NCBI GenBank assembly: GCA_022818135.1
Contig: JAFMSR010000003.1
Coordinates: forward strand, 30,887,962-30,951,961
Origin: Saxidomus purpurata
Lineage: Eukaryota > Mollusca > Bivalvia > Venerida > Veneridae
DNA: 64,000 nt
Direction of reading: 5' to 3'
In this document: positions 1-13,400 of the stretch, in pieces
Numbering within the stretch: position 1 is the stretch's first letter
Layout: every line of letters starts with the position of its first letter
Program-made: the position numbers and the translations under genes
Notes under the pieces: model-generated
What the model saw: only the letters and a program-made list of their open reading frames with translations
The model's database searches: none
What the model was told of the DNA's origin: nothing

Positions 1-1374
1 TTTTTTCTCAGTGCAGACATGAATGAACCACACTGACCGTGACCTGGTATGATAACCTATATATAACAACCTACTTCTCACGCCTAAATCAGTGGATCAT
101 CTAAATATAAATTCTAAACCTATTAGGTTACCGATCTCATACATCATGTAATTACTTTCATAAGATTTTTTCTATTATTCTTAAAACTTCTTTCTTATAA
201 CACTTACATTAATAATTCACAAATTAATACTGATAATTTCACATCAAACACTCGGTAAATATTAATTCACTTAGCTTGTGATTGAATAACCTTGGCACTA
301 TTTAATGTTCAACTTGTATTTATTTTGATGCAATGCATAACTGAATCAGTAATGAAATACCCGTGTTATTTAACTAACCCAGATTTATTTAAGCCTTTTT
401 TTTACCCATCCATGCAGTACTCTTTCAATGTCACAGTGATCAATAGCCAAGTTAAATATAGAATTGATGTATTGAAAATACAATCCTTTTGCAAAATGTT
501 AACATTTCATTTTTCTTGTATTGCCATAGATACATACTTGACCTAAGTACATACAGGTCAGTGAAACTACATGTATCTGACACACAGTTACTGTACTCAA
601 TGTCTATACTAATGTATAAATAGAACTAAATATACAATGTTACATAAATTAACTGCATTTCTTTTAAATTAGTGATGCACCATCACTATACCATTCCTTC
701 ATCATGCTAAGGCCAGAAAGAATCATTGTGTCATAGCTTTGTGTTTTTTTCTTATGTAAATTGTATACAAAATATTCATTCCGTTCACTTCATGGTTACG
801 TGAAATGGAGGGCTATGCTAAAGTGAAGGGGAAGGCTCATGTTACAATACACTGAGTGCAGTAACTAACTATGCCTGTATCAGATACCCACACGCACCCG
901 TAGTTACTATCAGGTCTGGTGCAAGAGTGGTTACTTTATTCTGTGGTTTACAAATTGTGGAGCAAGGGGGTTCATGTCACATGGCCTGTTGAGTACGTTA
1001 CAATGGCAACTGACAAAAAGCGGTTTTAAACATTTGCATTATAATCAGGTACCTGCTAAGATTGTGTTTTGTTAGCTATGATACAAAACAGCAACAAAAG
1101 AGAAGGAAAACATGCAGGTATTCTTGTGTTTTCATCCTCTATCAACTACTTTGATACCTGTTGCCTTATACCATTCCTCATTATTTTCCCTATATCAAGG
1201 ACCTTGCAAAATACTGTTCATATAAATCAACTGCAGGACATATCAAACCACCTTAAATACCAATGGAAAATTTCCTCATGTTATTAAACTGAGTGTAATT
1301 TTGTCCAGTGACAATGTGGTGTTGTAAATACATAGTGTTCTTTTTCTGTACACTATGTGTACATTGTTTATTAC
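1..1374. other. GOGAT intron or downstream sequence, no exon seen
   Basis: AT-rich. I looked on the minus strand for the next GOGAT segment (the HSRFSTNT-like region) and did not find it. Confidence 0.45.
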
Positions 1375-1470
1375 CTTGTAAACAATGGTCTCCGTTGACA
1401 AGCTGCAGATATAGTACCGAAGTCCCTTCTCTGGTATTCTGTGGGTGGAATATTTTCTCAATACATACAC
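1375..1470 (-). CDS. GOGAT coding exon 6
   Basis: A 96-base phase-0 exon encoding [20 protein letters not shown] and [12 protein letters not shown], which matches the conserved LYVLRK ... SLSSRTIVYK segment of the amidotransferase domain. The acceptor is ATCCTACAG and the donor AAG|GTAATA. No following exon was found in 1-1374, so it is probably beyond the edge. Confidence 0.9.
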
Positions 1471-4400
1471 CTGTAGGATAAAAAGCAGTTTTATTTCTGT
1501 GTTTTGAAAAAAAAATTGGCCCTGTAAAAAAATATACATTAGTGGTTCAAATGTACTGCAACACTTAAGAAGGAAGTGATATTTGTTGCAAGATCTGTAG
1601 ATAACCCATTTTTTAATCTGTAAATAACCCATTTTTTAGTTTCACAACACTTGCGTCTTTTACACAAAGCTGTTTTTTAGTCAGGGACAGATTACTTGTT
1701 TGCAACAAAAAAAAATAATTTTAAATTATTTTTTTCCCAACAACAACTTTCTCAGACTTTATTTTTGATGATACACTAAGGAATATAGTGATTTTTTTTA
1801 CAAAAGTGTAATTTGAAGTGAAAAGCAAATTTGTATTTGGATCATAATGCAAATTACTTTTAGTAGTTATCCCCCTTCCCATTAAAGTAACCTCATCAGG
1901 TAAAATCTGTCTTCAATTTACAGTGTGGCTATGTACTGGGAGATATCATCTGAACAATATGAAAAATAACCTCTCTATACCAAGCTGTTTAAGAAAACAG
2001 ACAATAATAATATCTAGCATGTAGATAACCATATTCTGCAAAATAGTGACACATGAATAAGACAGAAACTTCTCTAATTTAACCTTCCCATACATTAAGC
2101 ACATGTCTTTTAACATAATGTTAGTCACTTAAGGCTTGCCAGCCTGTATTTCACTAAAACAAACCCGGCCTTTAAATCTAGCAAGTCATTTAGATTATAT
2201 TCTGTCTGATCAATTGCTTTTTTATCTTTTTGGAAATCTATTTTGGTATGCAACATTTCGAAAGTCATTTATTAGAGCCCTGGTACATTGATTAAGCTAT
2301 TTGGGTATTAATGAGAGTGTGCCCCTTAACTGAGATAATATACAAAATAACAATATTACCATAAAGGAAGTTAATTTTCATTTGAAAACATTTATAAAAT
2401 TTCTAACACAGTCCCCTCCATCTTTCAGTAAGGACAGTACCAGTCATTGTATGAAGCTAACTGAAAAACTAACTGACAAAGGAGTGAACAGTGTAGATCA
2501 TGATTAAACCACTTGGACACACACATACGGAGTTACCTCCCCAAATCACAGTTCAGATGCACAAATACAGTGTTACCTCCCAAAAACATGGTTCAGATGC
2601 ACAACAGCAGAATCACCTCCCAACTACTGGGCCAGCATTACATGTAGCTGTTCCACACCTGAGTGATTTAAAATTTATAAACACATAGTAATGAACTCTG
2701 TAACCAAGATATTAAAAGTTTGATTGAACTGTCTTACATATTTATTACTTAAAAGCAAAAAACATCTCTTTTTTTTAATGTTTTCACTGAAGCAGAGGAC
2801 TTCACATAGATTTCAAATGTTGATAGATTGTTCACTAAAACTTTTGATATTTAGTGTTATTCAAATACAACTGGGAGAGAAAATGAAATTTTCTCCTATC
2901 TCACATTTGCCAAATTAGTCTCTCAAAAAGAAAGTATTGATAAAAATTGTTCACAATGTCTAAAATCAAGGCTCCTGTTCAAACAATATTATTAAACTAA
3001 ATATCACTTCTTCTTAAAGGTAGTGGTGCAGTAAGATTTTCCAGAAATAAGTTACAGCAACTTGTTACAATATTTAAAAACAAACATTTCACATGAAAGC
3101 AAACTGGCACGTAATATAAAAAAGATGATTTCATTCAGAATTAAAATGAAGTGAGCCCTTAACTGTAACCACAGACCTATATACACATGGATTGGCAACT
3201 TCCAAAAAATCGATAATGCGATATCAGAGTAAATGTTACCCATCATGCTTTGCACACACTCGGTGTTTTTCGGAAATTTTCCGATTTGTGATATTCGGCA
3301 GGTGCCGCCAGACTTGACAAAATTTTCAACAAACAAAATCGATAACAGTTACGCCTTACGAAAAAAGATTAGCTTGGAATAAGACAAAAGTTGCATAAAC
3401 AAAGAAAAATACAAACTATTGAGCCATACATATTGAAGTAGACACGATTCAATTTGATTTATTGTTTACGTTTTTCCCCCGATATGCTCCAAGATGGAGG
3501 ACGCCGGGAAGCTTCATTCTACATTGCGCTGACAAAATTTTCAACATACAAAATCGATAAAAGTTACGCATTATGAAAAACAGATATAGGTTGCTATGAG
3601 ACTAATGTTACTTAAAGAAAAAAAACAAAACTATTGAGCCATAAATATTGAAGAAGACACGATTAAATTTGATTATTTTTCAAGATGGAGGACAGGTGGA
3701 CGCTGGGGTTTTGATTTGGCAAACCTCGGATATTGTCCATCGATGCTAAAATCTCGCATAAAATCTCGCCATCTGCGATAAAAAGGTTGAACTTGTATAG
3801 AAGATACGAGAGTTGCCAATCCATGTGTATATAGGTCCGTGCTGTAACACACAGAGAGTCTAACAGACATTTTGTTATAAACTTCTATACATATTCACAT
3901 TAATCTTTTGAAAACAAAAGTGTTTACAACTTTTATTAGAATGCTACAGAATGTAGAAAGTTAACCAAGGCCCCAAGAAACGGCCCAGTATGGTGGAAAG
4001 TGTTGCTGGTATAGGTTTACTACCCATTCCAACCTTATTTTGGTCATTTTTACAGGCTGATGGTGGATAGTCATAAAATGTAACGATGAGGATAAGTGAC
4101 TAGTTGTACCTGTCTTCTGAACTCTTCCATGTCATCACCACCTGTCACAAACACCTGGAAAATGAACAAGTATATTTCATTACTAAATATTAATTACTAG
4201 TAATTATGTTTCAATGATGCACCTGCAAGTCTGTGTAACTTAAAAAAGTGAATTTTCTGTAAGTAGCAGAAACACGAAACTGTGAAAATTTAATTTAAAG
4301 TTTTAAGTTATAATAGCTGCTTTTAATTAACATGCAATATCTGGGCTTAGAAAATTATTTGCTTTAAAAGGATCACTAACCTGTAGAATGAGGGGTTCTT

Positions 4401-7400
4401 GTGTCTTAGCAACTCTTCCACAGAAGTTGTCATCCACATCTACAATTCTCCACCCCAGAATCTGAAAAATGACAAGTCACAGTGATTTAACATGGCATTT
4501 TTCCTGCAATGATCTATAACATCTTTTATACATGACTTTTTGATTAGTGTATAATATTTAAAATGTTATAGCTGTGAGCTAAACTCTTAGTCAGCCAAGC
4601 CTATGACCTCTCAAATTTGAGAAACAGCTATCTTTTCTATATGTGAAACAACCTCTTGTTTTTCCTCAAACTTATGATAATAGTAAAAAATATGTGTATG
4701 TTAATATGTATGAGAATTTGCATTGTTGCACATATGTATGTTTGTGCTTTAAAATGTATCATATGTCTTGGCCCAGTGTTCCCACTCAGTATTTTTTTCA
4801 AGGGTATACTTTCCCCTGGATTTTCGGGGGTATGAAAATTATATGATACACAAGCGGCGACCGTTTAAAATTTTTACAACTCGTGGCAACCACTTGTTAT
4901 GAAACCGTTTTGGGTACTTTTTCCGACTTAACACTACTCGTAGTTGTTTCAGTACTTATGGATGGTAACCCTTCACTTTGTTGTTGGGCATCATTTATTT
5001 TATTCGCCGTGAAGCAAAACACAATGCTTTGTCTGCCACATTTTTGCAGACGAAGCCCGGATCATTAGATTGGTCACACTTTTAAAGTGCTAATATTAAT
5101 TCCCAGCGTCAACGGTAAATCACCAGCAGTTATGCCGACCGATTGGCCGAGAAAGCAGAATTTCCATGATCTATTTTTAGAACATACTGGGGGATTCCAG
5201 TTGAACCTATTCGTCCTCAGCATTTTCGTACACGCGCGATCTCGCACGTGGTGAAAATTATTTGCGCGATGTTTATTTTTTTTGCTTGATTTACGTAATA
5301 ATTTACGGGAGTGGGAACACTGTTGGCCTTATTTATGGTGTTATTTGTGAGATGGCAAAAGGCAATTGTATTTGCCAATTAGCCTAATAAAAACTAAACT
5401 GAAAACACTTGTTCCTCAAACTCATGAGAACTTGTCATGGAACTGTTTTTCATAGCTGGGAGTGTTTTTGATGGCTTCTAATACTGTTAGAAACAAATGG
5501 ATGTTCGACCTTAGTTGTGAACTTGACCTTTGACAATCAAAGTTTACTTTTTGCTAGTGCCCAACAACTTGGTATTTAAAATACACATGAAATTATTATT
5601 TGTCAGTATTTGTCATTAACCTTGGCAAGGAGAACTCTGATCTTTATATATGCAGCATTGGGCTGTATTTACACAATTACACACAGAGATATACATCATG
5701 CATTATAAACATGTGGTTTACATTCCTTCACCGAAGCATGCAGCTAAACAAGATTATAGTGTTATCTGTTCTGAAATCATTTAATGCACATGTATGATTA
5801 ATTTATTTGTGTTCAGAATGCCTAATAGTTTGCTGCTAGAGAAATATAATCTAAAGGTGTGATTTTTCAGGCTTAAAATGTGATTGGTTCAGATGTTACC
5901 AGGTATATTCACAACTTTTTAAAACAATTTTAAAAGTTGTGTGCCATAACAACTGTCTAAAATTGAGTGCAATCAATCCATGCCAAAATAAGCCTGCAGC
6001 AGTACAGGTCAATTCAGATCAATGGGTGACCTCAAAATTCCATTATGCATTCCTTGAAACTGGTTTAAACCAGCTTAAACCAAAACAAAAGCTTCCTGTG
6101 TGGGTCTGTGCAATGAGATAAACATCTACTAATATAGGAGAGATCGTGTTTGCAAACAAAACCCTATATTACGCAATATTTTCTTCTGATAAGAGACCAA
6201 TGCGGTGGGCAGCAGCCGGAAGTCTGTGTTTTTGTATTGTTAGGGGTGTTTTTTAACGGCCGTAACTTTTTTAAACAAATGATATTTTAAAATGTTTTAT
6301 ATCACTGGAAAGCTAATAAAACATACACTTTATTCATTGTTTTCAATTTTTGTTAAGATTCAAAATGAAAAATGAACAAGCTCTTAACTTACACTGTTTT
6401 CGTAAATGGTTACAGCAGCAACAAGCCGTTTTGAAAAATCGGGTGTCATTGAAAACTGTATTTTTTTCAAAAGAGAAATTTGGATGTGAAAATATGAGTA
6501 ACAAGAGCATTTCTTAACTTTTTGAATTTTAAAAATCCTTCACATAGCAAAAAAGTTATGAAAATTCAAAAATTCCTTTCCGATACATAAACATTTTAAA
6601 CACCACTGTTATTGCCCACCAGCGATCTTATCAAAATTGCCGTGTGACGTCACGGCGATCTCTCCTATACATGTCACAAAGCAATACATGTAGGTGAAGC
6701 TAGTTAAAAATGTAGCTGATCATACAAAATGTATAACTGAATAAAGATGCTCAGATCTTGCTAATTAAATCTGGCTGGTGATCAAACATACAGTTACAGT
6801 AATGATTCAAGACAACCTAATCAATTTTTCTGTAAACACATGCTGCATTCTTTTCTATACATAACTGACACATTTTTTAAGCATCATTCCAGCTAGTCTT
6901 ACCATGTTAGAATCAGTGAAGCTAGACTGCTATCTTAGGGCAGAAAAACTAATTTTCAAATACTTGGTTTACATTTTTTTGCCTTTTTCCTTTTTCGTGG
7001 ATTAACTAAATGCAGAACTTCAGAAATGCTGAAGAAGGGTATTCAGTATACTCCTAAGAAGTCTTAAAGGACAAAAGAGTTTCGATTTATTGTTGGTTGA
7101 AATGTAAGCCAAACCATTGTACCTGTAATCCTAATGGTGTAGCCATGTTTGTAAAAAGTTCTTGTATTTCTTTTTCATCTGTTTTCTCTATGAACATCAA
7201 GCCTGTAGCATACCTCCCCTCTTCTGGTAGCGTCACACCACGTGCACTGTCAAAATCATACAGGTACAATCATACATGTATTGGCACATGTGTATCAACA
7301 AAACTGTGGAAAATTATTCCATCAGGTACAAAAGAAGATCATTTGCTAAAATAATGATGAGCTTAATTTCGTTTATCTTACTGAATAGTGCAAAATGTAT

Positions 7401-10400
7401 TTATCATGCAAGGTTACAATGCAGTATTGCATTTAGTAAAACAATTCTATAGACATAAAAACTGTTAAAAAAACTGCCTTGGCAAATTCTTCCCTACAAA
7501 TTCACCCTCTTCTATGATTATATCACCTACTACCCCAGTTTCTTTATTACAGACTCAAGTTCTTACATCAAACAGGCTTTGCAGGGCTTCTTCTTGATTG
7601 AAATCTGTGCGAGTATAGGTACATGTAAACTTTCGTAACTGTAGTTCATGCAGTGTAATATCTGAGGAAAGCTTTTCAACATATTTCAAATTTACAGATC
7701 ACATGTTATGTGTACAGTATGTTTTGCAGATGCATTATCTGAAGACCAAAGAGACGTTGTCATCTCAGTTATGGAACCCTGGTGTGAAGTCACATTAAAA
7801 CCATGAAACAAGAGGGCCATGATGACCCTAAATCACTCACCTAAGTAAAAGGCTAAAATTATTCACACACTAGTGACTTAGTTTTTGACTTCTATATTTT
7901 AACATTTCTAGATGATAGACAACTGAGTAGACAAAAAGAACAAGGTCAAGTATTGAAGTTTGTATGCAAATCTGCATATGAAGTCCAAATTTCTTGCCTG
8001 TAACTTCAAAAGAACGAAAGTAGTTCAATAGGTCGTGGGTGCATAACAACCTTGGCTTAGTGTTTACAGTCACTCATATTCATTGTGAACAGGATTAAGA
8101 CAAGTGAAAAAAGGAGGTCCTAGAGGTTAAACCTAATCAAATACTGGAATTTTTATTAAATCAGGGACTGTAACTCTAAATGTATTAATCAGATAATCAC
8201 TCACTTACAGTCATACACATTCAGTGCAAACATGAGTAGGGTTAATGAAGAAATGAAAGTCCTTGAATATAAACATCCTTAATAATACAATTTTTGTTAA
8301 ATTAGGGGCCATAACTGCAGAAGTATTGATCCTAGCAAGCCCATAATGAACTATTATGTTCAAGTTTGATTAGGATTACTCCAGAAACATGAGTGCTAGA
8401 TTGTGAATAAAAACCAAATGTTAACAGACATCACTATAGATGAACTTAAAACATAGGCACTGACAACCATGTATATTCCGACAATGAATAATTAGGTATA
8501 GTCAAACAGTGTACCTCATGATTTTTGAGTATAGTTTATGTGGAATTCCTGTCACAACCCCTGCCCCATCACCACTGTCATTGTCACAGCCGCAAGCCCC
8601 ACGATGCTCCATTCTTTGCAACATTATCTCTGAGTCACGCAATATCTGCAACAAAAACAGACTTTTATATTTGTCAAGAATTTAATGGTTCATCTTATAT
8701 TGTACTGGTCTACTAAGGCATATGACAGAGTCTACTAAGGCATATGACAGAGAACTTTGTATAAAGCTCACTCAAATTTAAACAACAGATGTAGACTTTT
8801 CAAAGCACTTCATTGAACTTGTTGTTTTGAGTATTCATATCTACTTTGAACATGTGTAAGAAATTTCATACCAGTATCAGCATTAGGTTTGAAAAAAGCT
8901 ACATGTACATGTACTTTAAACAGGAATTTTAAGTGGAAAAAATGGTATATTGATAGGACCTATACTTCTCATCATCTTTAATCATGACATACACTTATGT
9001 GACATTTCAATCAGTAGCTGCAAGTAGCCAGTTAAAGACAAAACTTTAACAAGGATTTTGCAAGTAAAAAAGGGGGAAGTTTTCCCAAACAATGCAAGAG
9101 TTATGGGACTTGGTGCAGACTTTGTATGTTTATCCTCAAGACCTTTGTAAAGTTTTAACCAGATCTCTGCATTAGCTTTTAAGAAATCAACTAGCATACA
9201 TGTAAATTCTAACTTTAGAAAGGGGGATAAGTTTTCCAAAATTCATGCAAAAGTTACGGGATTTAATACAATATACTAATATTTTTAATTCTCACTGTTT
9301 TTTCCAAATATCTTACTTTTGGAAGTACGCATAATACAAATCTGGCAGTAGTAGTATTCTCTTATTATAAGCCCATTATGCAATGAATCTTTTGCAATTT
9401 ATTTAACTATTTTAAGCGATCTGGGAATTTATAAAAAATAGGTGAAATTGAATCATCACAAGTATTACACAATCTACACCATTTTGTTACCATTAATGAC
9501 TGAGAAACGTTCACACTTTGACAAGTACATTTTAAGTCCTATACAAGTCCTGTATATGCTTCAAAGGTCTTCAAGACTAGCCTGCTCAGCAAAAAAGACG
9601 ATGATTTGTAGTCTGTCATGAGAGTACAACAGGTATTTCTATAAAATAAAATCTGAGCCCAATAAAACTTTGCTTATTCAGATTTAAACAATGGTCTTAT
9701 ACTAGATATCTGATAAAAAAATAATGTAGGAAATTTAATGCACTTAGTTGTTTGTCTTTATCAGTTCAGACAAATATTACACCTGGAAGCAAGATGGTAA
9801 ATCTCCATCAAATTGTGATAGCTCATGTACTATCATCATTTATGAGTCATTAATATAAATATTCCTACATGTTCTTCTCCCCATTGTAGGTCAAAATAAA
9901 ACAATCTACATCGTATCCTGTTTTTCCATGTTTATGAAACCTGTTTTTGTGTGATGATGGAATTTTATAAATCTTTCTCCGGACAACAGGATGGAAAATA
10001 AATACATTATATAGAACAACATGTATTAGGTTGATGTTCAGTAAGTTAATGTCATTAACATGCTTGTCTGAGAATGTTAATCACTGAAGATGTATATTAA
10101 CAACAGTTACAGACACTGAAACCTCTCTCTCAATTATCTATGAGAGAAACAATGTATATCAAAAGCTACTATAGAGAGTAATACTTGGGAGCTTAAATTC
10201 CAACAAACCATTCAAATCATTGCGTTGGGAGCGTTATAGGGGAAGCGCAGGATTCAAACCTTGCATATTCATATCAAATGGCAATAACTTTTTGCAACTT
10301 TTAGGTTTTGTAGAAAGGGTTTATACTGAAGTATAAAGGTTGCTGGGTAACCCATGGTTCACATACTACATTTTTTCAACATTCCTTTAATACATAGAGG

Positions 10401-13400
10401 ATAATTGTTGGTTTCGGTGTAAGATCACGTTATAATTTCACCGAGTGGGCACCAAAAGTGATATTTTCACGAGTGGCGCAGCCACGAGTGAAAATAACAA
10501 CTTTTGGTGTTCACGAGTGAAATTAACGTGATATTACACCGATACCAACAATTTTTCTGTTTATTTTATGGTTAAAACTCTACTTTTATTGAGTTTATTT
10601 CTACAAAATATCGAAAATCGCGGGAAACGTCATCAGAAACATATCGCAAATGACGCCATTTAAACGACGCCATCGCGCATGGTTTCCAACATTAATTACG
10701 CCGGTATACTTTTTGACGAAATCCGGGTTAAAGATTGCAAAACAGTGAAAAATAAAAATGGTAATCCACTGTTTCAAAACTGTGGATTATCACTTTTATT
10801 TCACTGAGAAAACTCTATAATTCACTGGAAAACATAAAATAAAATACTCATTCTTTTTAAGTTGGAATATGGTTTTTGAACTGAGCTTGTTTGAATGCAG
10901 TTGTGTCGAAAAGTGGCGTAAAGCTAAGCAACTTGAGGGAGGGTTTAGCTTTTGCAGCACTTCCCAGAAATGTACTTTTGAAGCTATCTAAAGACCTTTA
11001 AACTGAATATGTGGGGTTGAATGGAAGCCTGTCTGAATAAAAAAAAATTGTGACAGAACAGAGCAATAAACTTGTATTTGAGTCAACATTTCCAACATTA
11101 ATTGACACTTTCTTACAAAACAGATGACAGTCTTGATGTAGCTAATAACATATATCTGAACTTTGTTTCTCATGATGTTAGCTGTTTGCCTTATTTATTA
11201 TAAAGAGAAAAGTAACCATTGACAGACATTTCAGACAAACAATCCCATTTGCTACTATAAATTGTCTGTCTTTGAACGCCTGAGAATTCTGATGTTTCGG
11301 GTAAATCACTTTATGAAATAAACAAGTCACATTCATGCAAGTCATTCATACAGGAATAGACAACAATTATCTATTTCTGGAAACATCAGCAATAAAAGAC
11401 ACTCCCGTTTTGGATACCAAAACATCATACTTGTGGAAGTAGGAATCCTATGTGGGTGTATAACTTGCGTCACCATTGCCTGATGAACTGTTTATTGAGA
11501 TTTCATTGGTTATTGATTTCTATTAATACCAACCAAGCTGCTTCTAGAAATCAATTCACAAACTCGGGCAAGTAGGAAAAGATGGAATTATGTTTGCTTC
11601 GTTCAATCCCTCAGAGGATTGAACTACTTAAGGTTGTCTTCTCTTAAAATGCAACTTTGTTTATTACCACTGAAAGCTTTTCAGAACTATTTTATTGCCA
11701 GAGTATCTTACTGTTCTCTTGAAATCAACCTCTGTGATAGAATTTTTATTGGACTTCTACAACATATACATCAGCTACATATACATGTAAATTTACAGAT
11801 GATCAACCTGTCACAAGGTATAAGTTCCCAGTTACTTGTCTGGACTGGGTGCTTAACACAGGCTCCCAGTATTACGCTATTTAAACAGTACCATGGATTC
11901 AATTGTTACATTTTTAATCTGTGGAAAGGTTACTTGGATTATATTTGCGGAGTTAAACAATCAACCCTGGTTCAATAAGCCTATACTGACAAAATAAACA
12001 ATTCCTTCTTATATGTATCTATATACTACAGATTTTTATATTTAGTAAACTGTATATTGCTTGAGGGTGCTCAGGCAGGTTGTTCTAGCATTTATAAATT
12101 CTGTGGTCACTGGTCTCTTTAATATTAGATTCAATTCATACTTCAAAGATAAAATGAATTTAGATGTCTTGGTATCTGTGATTTTATTAATTTGATTACA
12201 TATTGTGTATACAATATCAAATCATATTTAAAGAACAAGACCCCCTTGGCAATCATAAAGTTACAATATGATTTACATGTCTAACAATGAAATATGTCAC
12301 ATATGAACACAACAATTTGAAACACAATTTGTATAATAAAACACTGAAACCAAACTTGAAAATATTTTAACAAACTTTTAAAAAATATAACTGTTCTAAA
12401 GTATAAATTGTAACAACTAGTTATTTAATTATTTATAATTGGCAATTCCTCCGATAATTTGTTTTACATTATGTTCCAAATTATTTGTAGCATGTTGCCT
12501 AATATATTTTTAATTACTGGTATGTCAACAAATCTCAAACATGATCAAGTCCAAAATTTCATCCAAGTTTACACTACTTATATAAAACACGTTTTTTTCA
12601 ATGAGCTCCATTGCACAAAAACAAAACATTAAGCTTTTGTGACCAGTATCAATTCAGATAAGCATGCTTCCAGGAATAAGGAGCAGTCATTGACCAGGGG
12701 AAAAGTAGTTTTCACTACCGTCCGGTATATATTCTTTGTAAAACCTGAACTGAAATCAGGGAGACATTTGGCAGCTATGGGAGACTATATCTCCCAAGTC
12801 TCTCACTAAAGCCAGTCCCTGTCTGGGCAATATGTACTTACAGTTCAACCTGTGTTAATCAGCCAATCAAAGGCAGCTATGTTTTGACTGCTCATGGTAG
12901 GTGACCACTTAATGGGGGTATATCACTAATATACATTATGTGCATAATGTTACTCATAAACTAATTAACACTGCAGGGCATTTTCAGCCCAATTGGGATA
13001 GCCACTGGCGCCCTTTCTGTGGGGAAAATTTTAAGTGATTTTTCAGGTTTTTGTTGGAAAAAATGGGCCAAATAGTCCTGAATTTCTTAAAATAAAGCAA
13101 TCATAGTATGGAAAATATCTTTAGAACTCATTTAAATTGACAAACATCAATGAAAATTGATAAATTTGATAAAAAGGTTGATAAAACTTTTACTTATGAG
13201 GTGGATGGGGAATTTTACAAGCATTTAAGGAAAATTTAACTACTTTTGGAGAAGAAAAATCGGCTACAAAAATAGAACATAAGATGCCCTGCACTGTTAA
13301 GTGTCAGTTCAGATTGTCAAATCAAGATGAGAAAATTAGTTTCACATTTAATCATAATCAGAGTTCCAGGAACCGGTATATTTCCATATTTATGAAATTT

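Noticed and set aside
7097..7354. 85-residue plus-strand frame
   Set aside because: Shadow of the GOGAT exon on the opposite strand.
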